Shown one piece after another: positions 16,872 to 25,653 of a stretch of DNA of 64,000 nucleotides; position 1 is the stretch's first letter, and the number at the start of each line of letters is the position of its first letter. Under the pieces are notes generated by a model. It was not told the origin of the DNA, ran no database searches, and saw only the letters and a program-made list of their open reading frames with translations. Origin of the DNA: Chloroflexota bacterium (lineage in GTDB: Bacteria; Chloroflexota; Anaerolineae; Anaerolineales; Villigracilaceae); assembly GCA_024224815.1 (NCBI GenBank), contig JAAENC010000504.1, forward strand, positions 1 to 64,000, given 5' to 3'. Position numbers and translations under genes: made by a program.

Positions 16872-17729
16872 TCATGCAAAGCGCGGAAAATCATCAAAAT
16901 TTGGGGGACGTTTTTCGAGGAAGGCATCTCGTCCTTCTTTGGCTTCGTCGGTCATATAAGCGAGACGGGTGGCTTCGCCAGCGAAAATCTGCTGCCCGAC
17001 CATACCGTCTTCGGTGAGATTGAAGGCGAATTTAAGCATCCGAATAGCGGTGGGACTCTTCGAGTTGATGATCTTCGCCCAATCGAAGGCGGCTTTTTCG
17101 AGTTCGGCGTGTGGCACAGATTTGTTGACCATACCCATCTGGTAGGCTTCGTCTGCGGAGTAAGTTTGCTCGAGGAAGAAGACTTCACGGGCACGTTTTT
17201 GCCCGATCTGCTTGGCAAGATAGGCAGAACCAAAACCACCGTCAAAACTGGCTACGCGCGCATCTGCTTGTTGAAATTTAGCGTGTTCTTTGCTGGCAAT
17301 AGTCATATCACAGACGACGTGCAGGCTGTGTCCGCCACCGACTGCCCAACCAGGTACAACGGCCATTACGACTTTTGGCATAAAACGGATGATGCGCTGT
17401 AATTCAAGCACATGCAGACGGGGGAGTTCGTAGCCGCCTTCGTAGCCACCGTGCCCACGCACACGCTGGTCGCCGCCTGCGCAAAACGCCCAGCCACCAT
17501 CTTTTGGTGAAGGACCATTACCGGTTAATAGAATAGTGCCAACTTTGGGCGACATCCACGCATGCTTGAAGGCTTCGATCATTTGGTCAATGGTCTGCGG
17601 GCGAAAAGCATTCCGCACTTCGGGGCGGTTGAAGGCGATGCGGGCAACGCCATCGGCGACTTGGTAGGTGATGTCTTCGTATTCTTTGACGGTTTGCCAG
17701 TTAGCGGCGGGGGTGATTTTGGTGGTCAT
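16872..17729 (-). CDS. menB: 1,4-Dihydroxy-2-naphthoyl-CoA synthase (MenB)
   Basis: 285-aa crotonase-fold enzyme cyclising o-succinylbenzoyl-CoA to DHNA-CoA. Oxyanion and substrate-loop motifs are present: GGWAFCAGGDQRVRG (residues about 75-90) and VPGWAVGGGHSLHVVCDM (about 120-137). FDGGFGSAYLAKQIG and the C-terminal EGRDAFLEKRPPNFDDFPRF are also present, as in typical MenB. Start ATG 17729 has AAGGAAA upstream. A DUF559 cassette separates it from menD. Confidence 0.93.
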   Translation of the reverse strand: MTTKITPAANWQTVKEYEDITYQVADGVARIAFNRPEVRNAFRPQTIDQMIEAFKHAWMSPKVGTILLTGNGPSPKDGGWAFCAGGDQRVRGHGGYEGGYELPRLHVLELQRIIRFMPKVVMAVVPGWAVGGGHSLHVVCDMTIASKEHAKFQQADARVASFDGGFGSAYLAKQIGQKRAREVFFLEQTYSADEAYQMGMVNKSVPHAELEKAAFDWAKIINSKSPTAIRMLKFAFNLTEDGMVGQQIFAGEATRLAYMTDEAKEGRDAFLEKRPPNFDDFPRFA

Positions 17730-17750
17730 TGTTTTTTCCTTTTGCTCAAT

Positions 17751-18239
17751 AAGTCCCTTCTCCCTTGAGGGAGAAGGGTAGGATGAGGGTGAAATCTATT
17801 CTTTCTTTTCAACTAATCTTTCACAAGTCTTCATAATTTCATCTGCTACAGCATGGATGTTGTAGCGCACATCATCATTTGTAAAACGAATAACAGTATG
17901 ATCAAGTTCTTCAAGATATTCTGTGCGAGCTTGATCATAGGCTGCTTGTTCAGGCTCAAGGTGTTGACTACCATCAAGTTCAATGCAAAGTTTTACTTCT
18001 GCACAATAGAAATCAATAATGAATTGTGCAATTGGGTGTTGACGACGAAATTTGTAGCCAAGATTTCTGTTGCGTAAATAACGCCAAAGTGTTGTTTCTG
18101 CTGGAGTTTGCGGTTGACGTAGTTCACGAGCACGCTGGCGAAGAATAGGGTGAATACGATGGCGTTTTGAATTCATGGATGCTTTTCCTCGCTGGGAGTC
18201 TCCCCTCACCCTAGCCCTCTCCCCGCTGGGGAGAGGGGA
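17751..18239 (-). mobile_element. DUF559 cassette 1 with terminal inverted repeats
   Basis: The left end TCCCTTCTCCCTTGAGGGAG (17754 on) and the reverse complement of the right end TCCCCTCTCCCCAGCGGGGA are related 40-bp inverted repeats. Each continues with a TAGGRTGAGGG tail and itself folds into a hairpin. They bracket one DUF559 gene and nothing else. A second cassette of the same build lies at 20079-20552. Confidence 0.65.
17796..18176 (-). CDS. DUF559 protein, PD-(D/E)XK nuclease-like (copy 1)
   Basis: 126 aa. The start ATG 18176 has GAGGAAAAG upstream. A longer frame would translate the flanking repeat. The core IIDFYCAEVKLCIELDGSQH carries the D...ExD pattern of restriction-endonuclease-like folds related to Vsr. 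HTVIRFTNDDV follows as the usual DUF559 C-terminal block. It is 108 of 126 residues identical to copy 2 (20123-20503). Both lie in spacers around menD and are bracketed by terminal inverted repeats. No methyltransferase or known defence gene is next to it. The function is unknown. A role in mobilising its own cassette is a hypothesis. Confidence 0.8.
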   Translation of the reverse strand: MNSKRHRIHPILRQRARELRQPQTPAETTLWRYLRNRNLGYKFRRQHPIAQFIIDFYCAEVKLCIELDGSQHLEPEQAAYDQARTEYLEELDHTVIRFTNDDVRYNIHAVADEIMKTCERLVEKKE

Positions 18240-18240
18240 C

Positions 18241-18283
18241 AGTCCCTTCTCCCTGGAGGGAGAAGGTTAGGATGAGGGTGAAA
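18241..18283. repeat. Solitary cassette-end palindrome before menD 3' end
   Basis: TCCCTTCTCCCTGGAGGGAG followed by AAGGTTAGGATGAGGGTGAA is a third copy of the cassette left-end sequence. It lies directly next to the right end of cassette 1 with no gene of its own, so the end sequence also exists as a MITE-like repeat. Confidence 0.7.
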
Positions 18284-18289
18284 CGACTA

Positions 18290-20074
18290 TCAATCAGGCA
18301 GTCTCGCCAGCAACTCTCTTCTCACTCTTTCACCTTCCGCTGAATCTGTACGTAATTCCAAAATATGCGATTCTGGCGCACTCATCGCAGCGGCGACTTT
18401 CTCAGCGGCGTTATCGGCATTAATTAGCTCATAATTTAAGCCATATAAACGAGCAGTATGTGAGAAGTCAAATTTATGCGGGGTGAGGAAAGCCTCTTCA
18501 AAAGGTGGCTCATGATTAGCAACGGGTAAACGGTGGAAAATCCCACCACCGCCGTTATTGATGAGCAGGATGGTGATTTTCAATCCTCCCCCCTCTGCCC
18601 TATCAGACATCTCCCCCCGAAGGGGGGAGAACAATGCTTGCAACCCATTTTGATCGTGAAAAAAGCTCAAATCGCCGGTCAGGAGCAGGGTCGGGGCATC
18701 GGTAGCGGACGCAACGCCTAGCGCAGTTGAGATAGTCCCGTCTATGCCGCTGACGCCACGGCTGGCGTAAATTTGCAGGGGTTTTTCGCTGGCAAGCATC
18801 CACTCTTCCACGTGGCGGATGGGGAGCGAGTTCGCTACAAAAATTCGACTCTCAGCAGGCACATTTCGGAGTGCGTCTACGACAGTTTTGCCTTCAAAAT
18901 CAGGGGCGACGGCAAGCGCATCCCAAACGCCTTGTTCGGCATCTTTCCAAAGTTGTGCCCACTTTCCACTTTCCACTTTCTCGCCCAATAATTCACTCAA
19001 ACCCTCCACAAAAAGCAGAGGGTCAGCAACAAAAAGCTCGCTCAGGGTATAGGTCGGGTCGCTCCAGAAACCATGTGCAGAGATGCCAATTTGGGGCACG
19101 CTTTCGGGCAGATTTTCAAGAAAATCGCTCAGGGGCTGTGAGATGGGCATCACGCCAAAACGCAGAATCAGCTCGGGCTGCGCATCTGCTAATTCATGAG
19201 TGCGTAACGCCGCTCCATATCCCGCAATAATTGTACCGGTGTGGATATGCTTCCCAAAACGCAATCCAGAAAGCGGATCTGCGAGAATCGGATAGCCTGT
19301 TAGCGAAGAAAGCTTTGCCAAAGCAAATGGAAACTCGCCACGAGGGCAGCGCGGACCCGCCACGATAACGCCCTTCTTTTTGGCTTGAATCCGTTTAAGA
19401 ACATCTGATAAAAGATCGGCTTGCGATACGCGTGGAGCGTTATGGATGCGGGTGTGCGCCCCCTCTGTCCTTCGGACATCTCCCCCAAACCCCAAAAGCA
19501 TGGAATTTAGGGGAGAAACACCACTTGGTTCAAGCGGCTTGCGGAAAGGAAAATTCACATGGACGGGGCCGGGCAAAGCATTTTGCCCAAGTGAGACAGC
19601 AAGAACCCGATCTGCCAATGCGCGTAAATAGCGCAACGCACGTGTGGATGGATTGATTTCAGGGAGGGGCGCATCTACGCTCCAACGGACATGATTCCCG
19701 TAGAGTTTTATTTGGTCAATAGTTTGGTTTGCGCCACTATGACGCAGTTCTGGTGGGCGATCGGCGGTCATTACCAGCATGGGGATTTCGCTCTGGCTGG
19801 CTTCAATAATGGCAGGGAAATATTCTGCCGCTGCCGTTCCCGATGTGCAAAGGAGCGCGGCCGGATTACCACTTTCGAGGGCGTATCCGAGCGCAAAAAA
19901 GGCTGCACTGCGCTCATCCAAATGGATGCTGTGTTTAAGGTGGGAGTGTGCTGTCGCTGCAAGAGTCAGGGGCGTAGAGCGAGAACCTGGTGAAATGCAA
20001 ATATGGCGCAGACCGGCACTGTAGAGTTCATCTATGAATATTTCAGCCCAGAGGGTGGCGGGGTTTGGGGTCAT
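18290..20074 (-). CDS. menD: SEPHCHC synthase (MenD) with two repeat-derived insertions
   Basis: 594-aa thiamine-diphosphate enzyme joining 2-oxoglutarate and isochorismate. The N-terminal SPGSRSTPLTLAA motif and TPP-binding GDLSFFHDQNGLQ are clear, and LINNGGGGIF is the C-terminal active-site loop. Two foreign in-frame segments are visible. One lies after residue ~186 (VSPLNSMLLGFGGDVRRTEG). The other is between QALFSPL and LKITILL (RGEMSDRAEGGG), immediately before the active-site strand. Both translate palindromic repeats. The ribosome-binding purines before ATG 20074 (GGAGAAGGGACT) come from the adjacent DUF559 cassette end, so the cassette now supplies the translation signal for menD. 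Confidence 0.9.
   Translation of the reverse strand: MTPNPATLWAEIFIDELYSAGLRHICISPGSRSTPLTLAATAHSHLKHSIHLDERSAAFFALGYALESGNPAALLCTSGTAAAEYFPAIIEASQSEIPMLVMTADRPPELRHSGANQTIDQIKLYGNHVRWSVDAPLPEINPSTRALRYLRALADRVLAVSLGQNALPGPVHVNFPFRKPLEPSGVSPLNSMLLGFGGDVRRTEGAHTRIHNAPRVSQADLLSDVLKRIQAKKKGVIVAGPRCPRGEFPFALAKLSSLTGYPILADPLSGLRFGKHIHTGTIIAGYGAALRTHELADAQPELILRFGVMPISQPLSDFLENLPESVPQIGISAHGFWSDPTYTLSELFVADPLLFVEGLSELLGEKVESGKWAQLWKDAEQGVWDALAVAPDFEGKTVVDALRNVPAESRIFVANSLPIRHVEEWMLASEKPLQIYASRGVSGIDGTISTALGVASATDAPTLLLTGDLSFFHDQNGLQALFSPLRGEMSDRAEGGGLKITILLINNGGGGIFHRLPVANHEPPFEEAFLTPHKFDFSHTARLYGLNYELINADNAAEKVAAAMSAPESHILELRTDSAEGERVRRELLARLPD
18583..18634 (-). repeat. Palindromic element in frame in menD (C-terminal)
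   Basis: The hairpin CTCCCCCCGAAGGGGGGAG (18611-18629) with flank CCCCCTCTGCCCTATCAGAC is read in frame as about 14 extra residues. It shares the GGGGGAGATGTC core with the element at 19457-19517. Confidence 0.7.
19457..19517 (-). repeat. Palindromic element in frame in menD (middle)
   Basis: GCCCCCTCTGTCCTTCGGAC continuing into ATCTCCCCC and closing with AGGGGAGAAAC belongs to the same repeat family as 18583-18634. It is translated as about 20 residues in the linker after the N-terminal MenD domain. Confidence 0.7.
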
Positions 20075-20078
20075 ATTT

Positions 20079-20552
20079 AGTCCCTTCTCCCTTGAGGGAG
20101 AAGGTTAGGATGAGGGTGAAATCTATGCTTTCTTTTCAACTAATCTCTCACAAGTCTTCATTATCTCATCTGCTACGGCATGAATGTTGTAGCGGACATC
20201 GTTATTTGTAAAGCGGATAACTGAGTACCCGAGTTCTTCAAGATATTCTGTACGAGCTTTATCGTAGGCTTCTTGTTTAGGCTCAAAATGTTGGCTTCCG
20301 TCAAGTTCGATGCAAAGTTTTAGTTCGGCGCAATAGAATTCAACGATAAATTGAGCAATGGGATGTTGACGGCGAAATTTGTAGCCAAGATTTCTGTTTC
20401 TGAGATGTTGCCAGAGTGTGTTTTCGGCTGGAGTTTGGGGCTGGCGCAGTTCACGAGAGCGTTGACGGAGAATGGGGTGGATGCGGCGGCGTTTTTGATT
20501 CACAGAGTTTCTCCCCTCACCCTAGCCCTCTCCCCGCTGGGGAGAGGGGATT
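20079..20552 (-). mobile_element. DUF559 cassette 2 with terminal inverted repeats
   Basis: Left end TCCCTTCTCCCTTGAGGGAG (20080 on) and right end CTCTCCCCGCTGGGGAGAGG (20527 on) are inverted relatives of each other and of the ends of cassette 1. The right end overlaps the 3' end of the menF fusion gene and encodes its last residues and stop. Confidence 0.65.
20123..20503 (-). CDS. DUF559 protein, PD-(D/E)XK nuclease-like (copy 2)
   Basis: 126 aa starting MNQKRRRIHPILRQR, with the nuclease-like core EFYCAELKLCIELDGSQH and C-terminal VIRFTNNDV. It differs from copy 1 at 18 positions, mostly conservatively, so both copies appear to have stayed under protein-level selection since duplication. 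It lies between the menF fusion gene and menD in the same direction. The function is unknown. Confidence 0.8.
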   Translation of the reverse strand: MNQKRRRIHPILRQRSRELRQPQTPAENTLWQHLRNRNLGYKFRRQHPIAQFIVEFYCAELKLCIELDGSQHFEPKQEAYDKARTEYLEELGYSVIRFTNNDVRYNIHAVADEIMKTCERLVEKKA

Positions 20553-22363
20553 TCTTCACTCAACCCCAATGCATCCATCATCGGGCGGAATTTCATGACG
20601 GTCTCCTGCCATTCTTTTTCGGGGTCAGAGGCTGCTAATAAGCCAGCACCAGCGTAGAGTAAGCCTTCTTTTTTACGAAAAACTGCTGAACGAATAGCGA
20701 CTGCCATTTCTCCATCTCCCTGAGGCGTGATCCAGCCGACGGGCGCGCCATAGGCTCCACGAGGTTGAGCTTCATGCTCACGGATCATTTTTAGTGCAAG
20801 TTGACGGGGCTGCCCAGCCAAAGCAGGCGTGGGGTGCAGAGCTTGGGCAGGAGCGAAAATCCCTGTTTCCTTCAAAGTCGCCTTGATTGGTGTTTCAAGA
20901 TGCTGGATATTAGGCAAGGAACGCAAATGCGGTGTTTCTGGATATTCCACAGCAGTACAAAGCGGCTTCAACCGATTGATAATATCTTCGACAACAATGG
21001 CATGTTCGCGGCGATCTTTTTTGCTAGCGAGCAAATCTGCACCATGTTTTTCATTGACTTTAACGTTTTTATCACGAGGAGCTGAGCCTGCCAGAGAGAC
21101 GGTTTCTAGCATCTGTCCCTGTGTGCGGACGAGCAGCTCTGGGGTTGCCCCCATGAAAACTAGCCCCGGACGAGGCTCAAAATAAAAACGGAGAGTGGCA
21201 GGATAGGCATCGTTTAGGCGGGAGAAGACAGTTATTAGCTCAGGACGTTTTTCAAAAGAAACTTTACGCGTACGGGCGAAGACGACTTTGCCTATCTCGC
21301 CCGATGCGGCGCTCTCTTTGGCGATGTTGACCATCTCTTCCCATTTGGCGTAGTCGAGGTCGTCTTTCCATGTCGCGGGGGTGAGCGGGGGGGCGTCCCA
21401 TTGGCGGGAGGGCGGTAAGGTTCCGTCAGGGGCGATTTCAGTGAGAGATGTTTCGGTTGGGGTTTGGCGGTAGATATAGCGAGGTAAGACAAAGGTGGGT
21501 TGCTCGAATCCAGCCCAAATGGCGTCCGTTTCGCGTTCCATATCAAAGGGAAAAGCGCCGAAAAGACGGATATCGCCTTTTGAGCTGAGATCCAAATCCT
21601 GAATCAATTCATCCAATTGAGAACGAAAATCTTCAGGACGCTCGCCTTTCAACATGGCTGCTTCTCCCCAAGCAATTAGACTCTCTTCGGGTGTGATCCA
21701 TGCCCAGCGGGGTTGACCGTCGAGAGCATTGAGTAGCGCAAGGGGATGATAGCGCATGAATTTGGAGTGGTGAATTTTTTCATGCGCGAATTGGATGCTG
21801 TTGAGCAGCGTGGTGCGCAGGGCGGGGGCGATGCGCTCAGGCGTAGGCTCGCCTTGCTGGACCCAGCGCATGATGAGTTCGTTAATGGCGCCGACCCAAG
21901 CGTAAGCGGTGATCTGGCTATCGAGGGGCAGAATATCGCCATCGGTGATGGCTTCGTCTAGATGAGTTTGGATGAGATGAGCAAATTTATCGAGAATTTG
22001 CAGGCGTTTGCTTTCAAAAATTTGCCCTAAGCCAACAGCTTGAACAAGGAAAAGTTTTGCTAGCCTGCGATACTCACCAAAAACAGCGAGGCCAGCATCC
22101 AGAGCGGCTTCTACACGGCGCATCCCTCCTTGCTCAGCAGCAATGGCCGCACTCAAACGAGCTTCGAGAAGATCGGCGAATTTATCTACAAGGGCAAGAA
22201 AAAGCTTTTCCTTACCTGGAAAGTGGAAATAAACCGCACCTTTAGATGAGCTTGCTTCGGCAACGATGTCATCCATACGGGTATCGTGGTAGCCTTTGTT
22301 GGCGAAGACACTTAGGGCTGCATCGAGGATACGTTCTCGGGTTTGTTGGGCTTTTTGATTCAT
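20522..22363 (-). CDS. menF: TetR-type regulator fused to isochorismate synthase (MenF)
   Basis: 613-aa single open frame with two normally separate proteins. Residues 1-50 are a TetR helix-turn-helix (RERILDAALSVFANKGYHDT, then SSSKGAVYFHFPGKEKLF). About 50-190 form a TetR-type ligand/dimer domain (IQTHLDEAITDGDILPL, then AINELIMRWVQQGEP). From about 205 the chorismate-binding enzyme follows: GKVVFARTRKVSF, MGATPELLV, SLAGSAPRDK, HEAQPRGAYGAPVGW and GAGLLAASDPEKEW. Start ATG 22363 is preferred over TTG 22387. The tail EEIPSPQRGEG is encoded by a DUF559-cassette end. It is the first gene of the men operon, with TetR-like operator palindromes upstream. A chorismate- or isochorismate-sensing autorepressor is an attractive inference. 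Confidence 0.88.
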   Translation of the reverse strand: MNQKAQQTRERILDAALSVFANKGYHDTRMDDIVAEASSSKGAVYFHFPGKEKLFLALVDKFADLLEARLSAAIAAEQGGMRRVEAALDAGLAVFGEYRRLAKLFLVQAVGLGQIFESKRLQILDKFAHLIQTHLDEAITDGDILPLDSQITAYAWVGAINELIMRWVQQGEPTPERIAPALRTTLLNSIQFAHEKIHHSKFMRYHPLALLNALDGQPRWAWITPEESLIAWGEAAMLKGERPEDFRSQLDELIQDLDLSSKGDIRLFGAFPFDMERETDAIWAGFEQPTFVLPRYIYRQTPTETSLTEIAPDGTLPPSRQWDAPPLTPATWKDDLDYAKWEEMVNIAKESAASGEIGKVVFARTRKVSFEKRPELITVFSRLNDAYPATLRFYFEPRPGLVFMGATPELLVRTQGQMLETVSLAGSAPRDKNVKVNEKHGADLLASKKDRREHAIVVEDIINRLKPLCTAVEYPETPHLRSLPNIQHLETPIKATLKETGIFAPAQALHPTPALAGQPRQLALKMIREHEAQPRGAYGAPVGWITPQGDGEMAVAIRSAVFRKKEGLLYAGAGLLAASDPEKEWQETVMKFRPMMDALGLSEEIPSPQRGEG

Positions 22364-22404
22364 ATATTTATTCACGAAAAATTGCAAAAGGGTGCTTAGA
22401 TGAA

Positions 22405-22420
22405 GTCTAGAAAACTAGAC
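22405..22420. promoter_or_regulatory. Inverted repeat upstream of the menF fusion gene
   Basis: GTCTAGAAAACTAGAC is a perfect 6+4+6 palindrome, 42 bp before the start codon and 14 bp from a second palindrome. It may be an operator or part of the promoter. Confidence 0.5.
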
Positions 22421-22433
22421 CGAAGAGAAAAAG

Positions 22434-22447
22434 ACCGACCAGTCGGT
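22434..22447. promoter_or_regulatory. TetR-type operator upstream of the men operon
   Basis: ACCGACCAGTCGGT has perfect 6-bp arms around CA, flanked by A and T runs. The ACCGAC-N2-GTCGGT pattern is a form often bound by TetR-family repressors. It lies about 70 bp before the gene encoding the TetR-MenF fusion, so autoregulation of the operon is likely. Confidence 0.7.
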
Positions 22448-22565
22448 TTTATACCGTAAAGACAAAGAAGTGTCAAGAAATCACAATCTTGAGGCTTTCA
22501 AAAAAGTGTTTTTCAATGATTCGTTAATCATATTTATTCTAACCTTCCCTATTTTTTTAAAACTC

Positions 22566-22806
22566 ATCACCCCCTTTGGTCTATACTGTAACGCCTCTAA
22601 TACTCTCTTCCCCTGCCAAATTCGCGATAGTGCGTGATCGTTTTATGATACGGTGATAGGCTTGCGCGGAACTTCGATGTGGATGTCAATTCTGTCGAGT
22701 ATGGGACTGAATATCCGCTTTGGTAACGTGTCACAGTTTGGTGAGAGCAAGTGCAGGCTTTTTCTGGGTCTCCTGCATATCCACAAGGGCAGGGATACAT
22801 ACAACT
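22566..22806 (-). pseudogene. comM (YifB) relic, copy B
   Basis: The minus strand encodes [20 protein letters not shown], the ComM zinc-finger/Walker-proximal block, and then QTVTRYQ. An internal deletion joins this region to the extreme 3' end, CGTTACAGTATAGACCAAAG. Part of the central frame (59.0-59.2 kb equivalent in copy D) is missing. It sits exactly between the men operon promoter and the 3' end of the heme operon. Confidence 0.8.
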
Positions 22807-22813
22807 GAGTGAT

Positions 22814-24097
22814 TTATAACAACTTTAACGCCTTCTCAACCGCAGCCACAGTCGCTTCGATCACATCGGGTGTGTGCATCGTCGAGACAAAACCGGCTTC
22901 AAACTGCGAGGGGGCAATATAAATGCCCTTCTCCAACATCGCCGTGAAGAATTTTCCAAAGCGGTCGGTGTCGCATTTACTGACGGTAGACCAATCGTGC
23001 GGGAGTTCTTCGGTGAAGAAATTGCTGAACATTGTCCCAACTTTGGTTTGTTGGATGGGGATTCCGGCGGACTCAGCCACCCGCTTCACATCTGACCCGA
23101 GGCTTGCTGCCGCGTTTTCAAGTTTTTGCCAAACCCCATCTTTTTTCAGCTCGCCCAGCGTCGTGATCCCTGCCATCATCGCCAGTGGATTGCCCGAGAG
23201 CGTCCCCGCCTGATACATCGGCCCAACGGGAGCGACCAACTGCATGATCTCTTTCTTCCCGCCATAAGCGCCGACGGGCAGACCACCGCCGATGACCTTG
23301 CCGAGCGTGGTCAGATCGGGGACGATATTATAACGAGCCTGTGCACCATTAAGATGGGCACGAAAGCCCGTCATCACTTCATCGAAGATGAGCAGAGCGC
23401 CCTTTTCTTCGGTCATTTTACGCAATCCTTCGAGGAAACCTTCTGCGGGCGGGATGACGCCCATATTCCCCGCCACAGGCTCGATGATAATGGCTGCGAT
23501 CTCGCCGGGGAATTCTTTGAAGAGGGCTTCGACAGAATCAAGGTCGTTATAGCGGGCTACGAGGGTATCCTGTACAGTCGCTTTGGGGACCCCGGGAGAA
23601 TCGGGCAAGCCGAGGGTCGCCACACCAGAACCAGCCTGCACAAGGAGCATATCGGCGTGACCGTGATAATTGCCTTCAAATTTGATGATCTTATCCCGTT
23701 TGGTGTAGGCACGGGCAAGACGGAGCGCCGTCATCGTAGCTTCGGTGCCAGAGTTGACGAAGCGCAGCATCTCCATATTGGGCATCAATTCTATGACGAG
23801 TTTGGCGAGCGTTGTCTCCAATGCGCTTGGAGCACCAAAGGATGTACCTTTATCTATGGTTTGCTTTAACGCATCTGCCACAACGGGATGAGCGTGCCCA
23901 AGAATGAGCGGCCCCCACGAGAGAACATAGTCTATATATTTATTGCCATCGGCATCGAAGAGATAAGCCCCTTCTCCCCGCTCGATGAAAAGCGGCTGTC
24001 CGCCCACTGCACGAAAGGCACGGACGGGGGAATCGACCCCGCCGGGGAGGAGGGTTTTGGCTTCGTTGAAGAGTTCGACTGATTTTGAAATATTCAT
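22814..24097 (-). CDS. hemL: Glutamate-1-semialdehyde 2,1-aminomutase
   Basis: 427-aa PLP enzyme that makes 5-aminolevulinate from glutamate-1-semialdehyde. Start ATG 24097 has a near-perfect AAGGAG site. The frame further upstream translates a repeat. Motifs: [38 protein letters not shown] and the PLP Lys in [18 protein letters not shown]. As the last heme gene it would use the product of HemA, but the hemA in this operon is truncated. Confidence 0.95.
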   Translation of the reverse strand: MNISKSVELFNEAKTLLPGGVDSPVRAFRAVGGQPLFIERGEGAYLFDADGNKYIDYVLSWGPLILGHAHPVVADALKQTIDKGTSFGAPSALETTLAKLVIELMPNMEMLRFVNSGTEATMTALRLARAYTKRDKIIKFEGNYHGHADMLLVQAGSGVATLGLPDSPGVPKATVQDTLVARYNDLDSVEALFKEFPGEIAAIIIEPVAGNMGVIPPAEGFLEGLRKMTEEKGALLIFDEVMTGFRAHLNGAQARYNIVPDLTTLGKVIGGGLPVGAYGGKKEIMQLVAPVGPMYQAGTLSGNPLAMMAGITTLGELKKDGVWQKLENAAASLGSDVKRVAESAGIPIQQTKVGTMFSNFFTEELPHDWSTVSKCDTDRFGKFFTAMLEKGIYIAPSQFEAGFVSTMHTPDVIEATVAAVEKALKLL

Positions 24098-24146
24098 GAG
24101 TTCTCCTTGAGAGTAGAGAAGAGAAAAAAGAGAGTAGTTAGAAACG

Positions 24147-24238
24147 TAGGGACGACCCATTTTGCTATATAAATTTACATATCGTAAACAGCAAATATCT
24201 TGTTTTAATTCGCTAATATCACAAAGGGTCGCCCTTAC
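24147..24238. repeat. MITE-like inverted repeat between hemY and hemL
   Basis: GTAGGGACGACCC near 24149 faces GGGTCGCCCTTAC near 24226-24238, with an AT-rich core. It fills the spacer, and its end reaches the stop of the hemY gene. Confidence 0.6.
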
Positions 24239-25644
24239 TTACCCTTAGCAAGTATTTTCTGAGCCGCCATATCGCCCGAGTTAATACAATTCGGGATGCC
24301 GATGCCGTGGTAGCCGTTCCCTGCAAAGGCGAGGGTGGGAATGTCGGCGAGGGCAGCGTTGATGGCGTCTATTTTTTCGGGATGCCCTAAATTGTATTGG
24401 GGCATGGCTTTTTCCCAGATGTAGGTTCGGCTAAGAAGGGGATCTGCGGTGATGCCGAGGGTGAGCGCTAGTTCTTCACGGGCGATCTCGAGCAAGCCTT
24501 CTTCGTTCCAGGGGATGTCGTTTTCCTGCCCGGCACGTCCGACGAAGACACGCAGAAGGGCGTGGCCTTCGGGGGCACGGTGGGGGAATTTTGTGGATGT
24601 CCACGTGCAGGCTAAAGCCTTTCGTCCTTCTCGGCGGGGGATGACGTATCCGTAGCCATCCAATGCTCGGGGCAAATCACCCAGTTTATAGGCGAGGGAA
24701 ACGGTAGCTGTTGAAACGTAGGGAATGCTCTTTAGCACCTCAGCAAGTTCGGGCAAGTGCGATTCGATTAAGTCGCCTGTGACGTAGGGTGGGGAGGCGA
24801 GGATGAGGGTGTCTGATTTGAGAGTCTTTCCGTTATCTAATCCTATTTCGTAGTGTGATGAGTGAGGAGTGACGAGTGATACGGGGGTGTTTAGGTGGAG
24901 GTTGGCGTTGTTTTCCTCGAGGTATGCAACGAGAGCTTCGGTGATTTCGGCGAGACCTGTGGTGGGGGTGCGGAAAACGGAGCGGGAGCCTGTCTGTTTT
25001 TGCGATTTAACACGGGCACGGTACATTTTCATTGCACCACGGGCGAGGCTGCCGTATTTAATTTCGAAATCTCGCAGGAAGGGGAAGGTGGACTGGAGGG
25101 AGAGTTTGTCGCCGTCGCCTGCGTAGATGCCCGACATGAGCGGCTCAATGAGATTTTCGTAGGTGGCGCGCCCCATGCGGCGGGAGATGAAGGAGCCGAG
25201 GCTTTCGTCTTCGTCGCCTTTACGGGTGGGGAGCAGAAAATCTAGCCCGATGCGCATTTTTTGGAGGGGGTTGAGCAGAGGGGTAATGAGCATGGGCATG
25301 ACTTTGCCGGGGATCATCATGGCGAGGCCGTCGGGGAGACCGACCAACTCATCTTTGTGCAGAACGTAGGTGTTTTTTTGCTCGGGATTGGTGCCGTGGA
25401 GGCGGTCGCTGAGGCCGAGTTCCTTGCAAAGAGCCATGCCCCAGGGTTTTGTGGCAAGGAATGTGTCGGGGCCGCCCTCGATGACGAAGCCGTCGGTACG
25501 GTCGGTTTTTATCTTGCCGCCCCAATGCGAATCGGCTTCGAGTAAAGTCAGTTCGAGGGGGATATTTTCTTCTTTGGCTTGTTTTATGGCGTGGTAGGCT
25601 GCTGAAAGCCCCGTGATTCCACCGCCGATAATTGTTAGTTTCAT
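24235..25644 (-). CDS. hemY: Protoporphyrinogen/coproporphyrinogen oxidase, HemY type
   Basis: 469-aa FAD enzyme. [16 protein letters not shown] is the dinucleotide-binding motif, [15 protein letters not shown] the conserved substrate-side loop, and [17 protein letters not shown] the C-terminal FAD motif. There is no transmembrane segment. Enzymes of this group oxidise protoporphyrinogen IX or, in the coproporphyrin-dependent route (CgoX/HgoX), coproporphyrinogen III. No HemH or ChdC gene is in the window to decide which. It follows hemE in a co-directional heme operon. Confidence 0.9.
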   Translation of the reverse strand: MKLTIIGGGITGLSAAYHAIKQAKEENIPLELTLLEADSHWGGKIKTDRTDGFVIEGGPDTFLATKPWGMALCKELGLSDRLHGTNPEQKNTYVLHKDELVGLPDGLAMMIPGKVMPMLITPLLNPLQKMRIGLDFLLPTRKGDEDESLGSFISRRMGRATYENLIEPLMSGIYAGDGDKLSLQSTFPFLRDFEIKYGSLARGAMKMYRARVKSQKQTGSRSVFRTPTTGLAEITEALVAYLEENNANLHLNTPVSLVTPHSSHYEIGLDNGKTLKSDTLILASPPYVTGDLIESHLPELAEVLKSIPYVSTATVSLAYKLGDLPRALDGYGYVIPRREGRKALACTWTSTKFPHRAPEGHALLRVFVGRAGQENDIPWNEEGLLEIAREELALTLGITADPLLSRTYIWEKAMPQYNLGHPEKIDAINAALADIPTLAFAGNGYHGIGIPNCINSGDMAAQKILAKGK

Positions 25645-25653
25645 AGTTTTAAT

